A program made the translations under genes and the position numbers. A model generated the notes under the pieces. That model ran no database searches and was not told where the DNA came from. It was given only the letters and a program-made list of their open reading frames with translations. Shown piece by piece: positions 61,997 through 64,000 of a stretch of 64,000 bases of DNA. The DNA is from Paraburkholderia fynbosensis (GTDB taxonomy: Bacteria; Pseudomonadota; Gammaproteobacteria; Burkholderiales; Burkholderiaceae), in NCBI RefSeq assembly GCF_902859935.1, contig NZ_CADIKI010000016.1, forward strand, positions 62,001-126,000, given 5' to 3'. Numbering within the stretch: position 1 is the first letter of the stretch; each line of letters begins with the position of its first letter.

Positions 61997-62515
61997 TCAT
62001 CGCCAGCCTTCTTCCGGCCGGTGCATCGCGCCAAGCCGCGCCAGCAGTTCTGCCGGGACTGGTGGCGCGCTGATCGCCAGCACCGGACCAGTCCTTACCA
62101 GATGGTTCCGGCACACGGCCGGCCAGCCGCGGTCCGTCGTCAAGCGCAAGCCACGCGGCGGGCTGACGCCGGCACACGTCGCCCCCACGCGGCACGGACT
62201 GGAACCACCCCGGATCCATCCGGCCGTGGAAGGTCGCGCCCACCACCCGCTGACACAGTGCAGGCGGCAGGCGGCGCGCGACCTTGCGCGTGCTGCTGAA
62301 CACGCGCACCCAGCTCGTCGACAGCACGATGCGCAGCGCGGGGGGCGGCGAGACAGCGCGCAAGCAGCGCCGCGTGTTGAAACAGCGCGTGGCCCGGCGG
62401 GCTCGCGACAGACGGCCCGGTGCCCGGACGGCGCCACACGTCCTCCGGGTGAAGCACCCTCCATCGAAATCGAGATACAGCACGAGGCCGCCACGCCGGC
62501 GCGGCAGGATGTCCG
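61997..62515 (-). pseudogene. multiply frameshifted HAD-like phosphatase gene
   Basis: Joining three frames gives a coherent HAD-fold protein: LVLYLDFDG (motif I, near 62485), LHPEDVWRRPGTGP in the next frame, LRIVLSTSWVRVFSSTRKV back in the first, WLALDD, then GWPAVCRNHLVRTGPVLAIS in the third. The order matches the small HAD proteins related to the Swiss-army-knife RNA-repair HAD domain. Breaks fall at a GGAGGG run (near 62468), a run of six C (near 62350) and GACGACGG (near 62140). This is either decay or uncorrected sequencing indels. Confidence 0.7.
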
Positions 62516-62573
62516 GCTCCTCAATGGCCCTGCCCGGCCCCACCTCGGGATGTGCATCCACTGCCAGCCCCGG

Positions 62574-63044
62574 TCAGCGACGGGCGGCGGCTGGCGCCTT
62601 CGCCCGCCATAGCCGCCTGCCGCGCGCAGGGCGCGTCGCCAGCGCGTACGGCACGGAGAACGTGCGTCCTGCCGACGTCGTGAACCGGGTCACCGTCACC
62701 AGTCGCTCGCCCCGGCTGTACTGTTCGGGCTCGGTTGCCCTCACCCGGATCTCGCTCAGCGGTTCGAGCGTCCACTGGTCGACCTCCCGGGCCAGCTTCG
62801 TGCTCAGCACGGCCGCGTCGCGCAGCACGACATCCCCGCCCGCGAACTGCTCAAGCGACGGCGCGCTTCCGGTCAGGTCCATCATCACAATCGTCGGCAC
62901 GGCCCGCGAACCCCGCGGCGAGACCCGGAGGATCAGTACATCCCGCGGCATCAATTGCGAGATCACCCCCCACACCCCTGCGCCCTCAGGCTCAAACGGC
63001 ACTGCCGACGAAGGCAAACGGTTCTTTTCACTAGTCACAAACAT
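62574..63044 (-). CDS. hypothetical protein, 156 residues
   Basis: A soluble protein opening MFVTSEKNRLPSSAVPFEPE, with a strand-rich body (VLILRVSPRGSRAVPTIVMM) and a basic end. No family recognised. A GAGG lies rather far upstream, so a start a few codons in is possible. First gene of the leftward accessory run; the divergent Xre gene begins 226 bases away. Confidence 0.6.
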   Translation of the reverse strand: MFVTSEKNRLPSSAVPFEPEGAGVWGVISQLMPRDVLILRVSPRGSRAVPTIVMMDLTGSAPSLEQFAGGDVVLRDAAVLSTKLAREVDQWTLEPLSEIRVRATEPEQYSRGERLVTVTRFTTSAGRTFSVPYALATRPARGRRLWRAKAPAAARR

Positions 63045-63200
63045 TCAACCACAACCTCAAACGCTTTCGCGATAAATCAACCACCTGATGCCGAAGTGCG
63101 ATTTCTTCGGGAGCACCATCGCTTCGCGCACGTCCGCCGACATCAAAAAATTCATACATCCTTACTGGACAAGGACTTCGCCTACATACAAAACATCTAA

Positions 63201-63218
63201 TTCCCAGTGTACTGGGAA
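63201..63218. promoter_or_regulatory. operator palindrome 1 of the Xre regulator gene
   Basis: TTCCCAGTGTACTGGGAA is a perfect 8-base inverted repeat around GT, 53 bases before the regulator start. Confidence 0.65.
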
Positions 63219-63246
63219 GACAAATTATAGCGCCGATTGGACAGTG

Positions 63247-63264
63247 CTCCCATTTCACTGGGAG
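63247..63264. promoter_or_regulatory. operator palindrome 2, over the Xre ribosome site
   Basis: CTCCCATTTCACTGGGAG has the same TCCCA and TGGGA half-sites as the first operator, 46 bases away, and overlaps the GGGAGAG ribosome site. Two spaced sites before a small Xre gene are typical of self-control. Confidence 0.62.
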
Positions 63265-63270
63265 AGAAAT

Positions 63271-63627
63271 TTGGAGTTGGCCGAAGTCTTTGGCGCCATT
63301 CTGCGCGAGCGCCGTATTCACGCCGAGCTAACGCAGGAACAGCTCGCCTTCGAGGCCAATATACGTCGCAACTATGTCAGCATGCTGGAACTCGGCCAGC
63401 ACCAGCCAACGCTAACGATGCTGTTCGCACTGGCAACCGCTTTGAAATGCTCGCCCGCCGAGCTACTCGCCGAGGTAGAACGGAAGCTGAAAAAAGCTCG
63501 TCGGTCCAAGAAAAAAACACCGCCTGCTATCAAGACGCGCGTGAACGTTCCCGCCACTCAGAAGACCGCACCAAAGGTCGCCAGGAAGCCGACAAAAGCT
63601 TCCAGCAAACAGGTGCCTACCGGTTGA
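63271..63627 (+). CDS. Xre-family HTH transcriptional regulator
   Basis: A 118-residue regulator starting with TTG (LELAEVFGAILRERRIHAEL). Residues 5-65 are a clear HTH_3 domain (LTQEQLAFEANIRRNYVSML, ELGQHQPTL). The last 50 residues are Lys/Ala/Pro-rich and disordered. TTG is chosen for GGGAGAG seven bases upstream; the longer frame begins in the operators. Size and operators resemble controller proteins of restriction-modification or plasmid genes, but no such enzyme gene lies in view downstream. Confidence 0.85.
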   Translation: MELAEVFGAILRERRIHAELTQEQLAFEANIRRNYVSMLELGQHQPTLTMLFALATALKCSPAELLAEVERKLKKARRSKKKTPPAIKTRVNVPATQKTAPKVARKPTKASSKQVPTG

Positions 63628-63752
63628 TCAAATCGGCGTGCACGAGGAGAAAAGACCTGAGCTGCTGACGAAATTACGGACGCGTGATTCCATCATTGCC
63701 TCGCCTATAATCCGGAAGTCAAACATCAACGACCGCACGGAGCCCCCACTTT

Positions 63753-64000
63753 ATGAGTCAAACCCGCGGACGATATGCGGGAGTTCGGGACGGCGCGCAA
63801 CGTCAGCCCCGTCACGTGAAAAAATCTCCAGCCAACCGGCAGGGGCAACCGTACGCGAAAGCGCCGCCTCGAGACTCCGCACAAACCGCTTCGATTTTCA
63901 AAACACGTTCCTTCCAGTTCCTCGTCGATGCTGTGGGTGCTGAGAACATCGCGTTAGGACTTCAATCCAGCATGACGCGAGTGGCTGAACTGACAAAAGG
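63753..64000 (+). CDS. hypothetical protein, N-terminal part (runs off the window)
   Basis: An open frame of 82 codons to the end, MSQTRGRYAGVRDGAQRQPR onwards, with a basic, likely disordered first 45 residues and a helical FQFLVDAVGAENIALGLQSS segment. It follows the Xre gene in the same direction by 125 bases. Family unknown; it might be a nucleic-acid-binding partner of that regulator. Confidence 0.5.
   Translation, partial: MSQTRGRYAGVRDGAQRQPRHVKKSPANRQGQPYAKAPPRDSAQTASIFKTRSFQFLVDAVGAENIALGLQSSMTRVAELTK

Noticed and set aside
1..64000. tRNA or rRNA genes, integrase gene next to a tRNA
   Set aside because: No cloverleaf sequence, rRNA core motif or tyrosine/serine integrase protein was recognised anywhere, so the accessory region at 50-64 kb cannot be called an integrative element from this window alone.

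Overview
The window is high-GC DNA with strong GC3 bias. Its gene content (glycine-betaine type ABC operon, DMT and ACS-family MFS transporters, GntR/LysR/AraC regulators, H-NS-like and CspA proteins, chemotaxis genes) fits a Burkholderiaceae chromosome or large replicon, most likely Paraburkholderia or Burkholderia. This is judged from protein style only; no rRNA or tRNA gene was seen.

Layout. 0-9.5 kb: RidA, a PAS-type chemoreceptor, DinB, a DedA-rhodanese fusion followed by a cNMP-binding/thioredoxin-reductase-like fusion protein, and a YcaQ-type DNA glycosylase. 9.6-14.3 kb: a decayed NHL-type gene and an overlapping osmoprotectant ABC operon (permease, binding protein, permease, ATPase with CBS domains). 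14.9-33.9 kb: ordinary metabolic chromosome: EamA exporter, AraC regulator, a large FAD/Fe-S D-2-hydroxyacid dehydrogenase, a hydratase, MFS and aminotransferase run facing a GntR regulator with two near-identical operators, then MFS, HMG-CoA-lyase-like and CaiB-like genes next to a LysR gene, an HD hydrolase, a GlxA-type regulator, a PAP2 phosphatase and an SDR. 33.9-35.0 kb: a decayed stretch with dispersed 18-base repeats and a broken amidotransferase gene. 35.0-40.2 kb: a compact, unusual chemosensory operon (membrane Hpt/HATPase kinase, MCP-like transducer, two CheX-type phosphatases, CheY). 40.4-41.1 kb: a truncated efflux-porin gene and an array of six 18-mers. 41.15-49.4 kb: a Tn7-like transposition module transcribed leftward as tnsA-tnsB-tnsC-tniQ-tniQ, with a plausible left end and no visible cargo or cas genes. 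50.2-64.0 kb: accessory DNA with GNAT, Nudix and peptidase-E-like genes, a HEPN/AbiU2-like gene, CspA, a reduced H-NS-like protein, a chimeric antitoxin-DUF29 protein, many small unknown genes, several frameshifted genes, and an Xre regulator with symmetrical operators.

The best candidates for something not yet described are the Tn7-like element with two long TnsD/TniQ proteins and an altered TnsA active-site residue, the related 18-mer repeat families, the CheX-doubled chemosensory operon, and the H-NS-like protein whose DNA-gripping arginines are replaced by glutamates. Several genes are broken by one-base shifts, some in G or C runs. These may be real decay or sequencing error.
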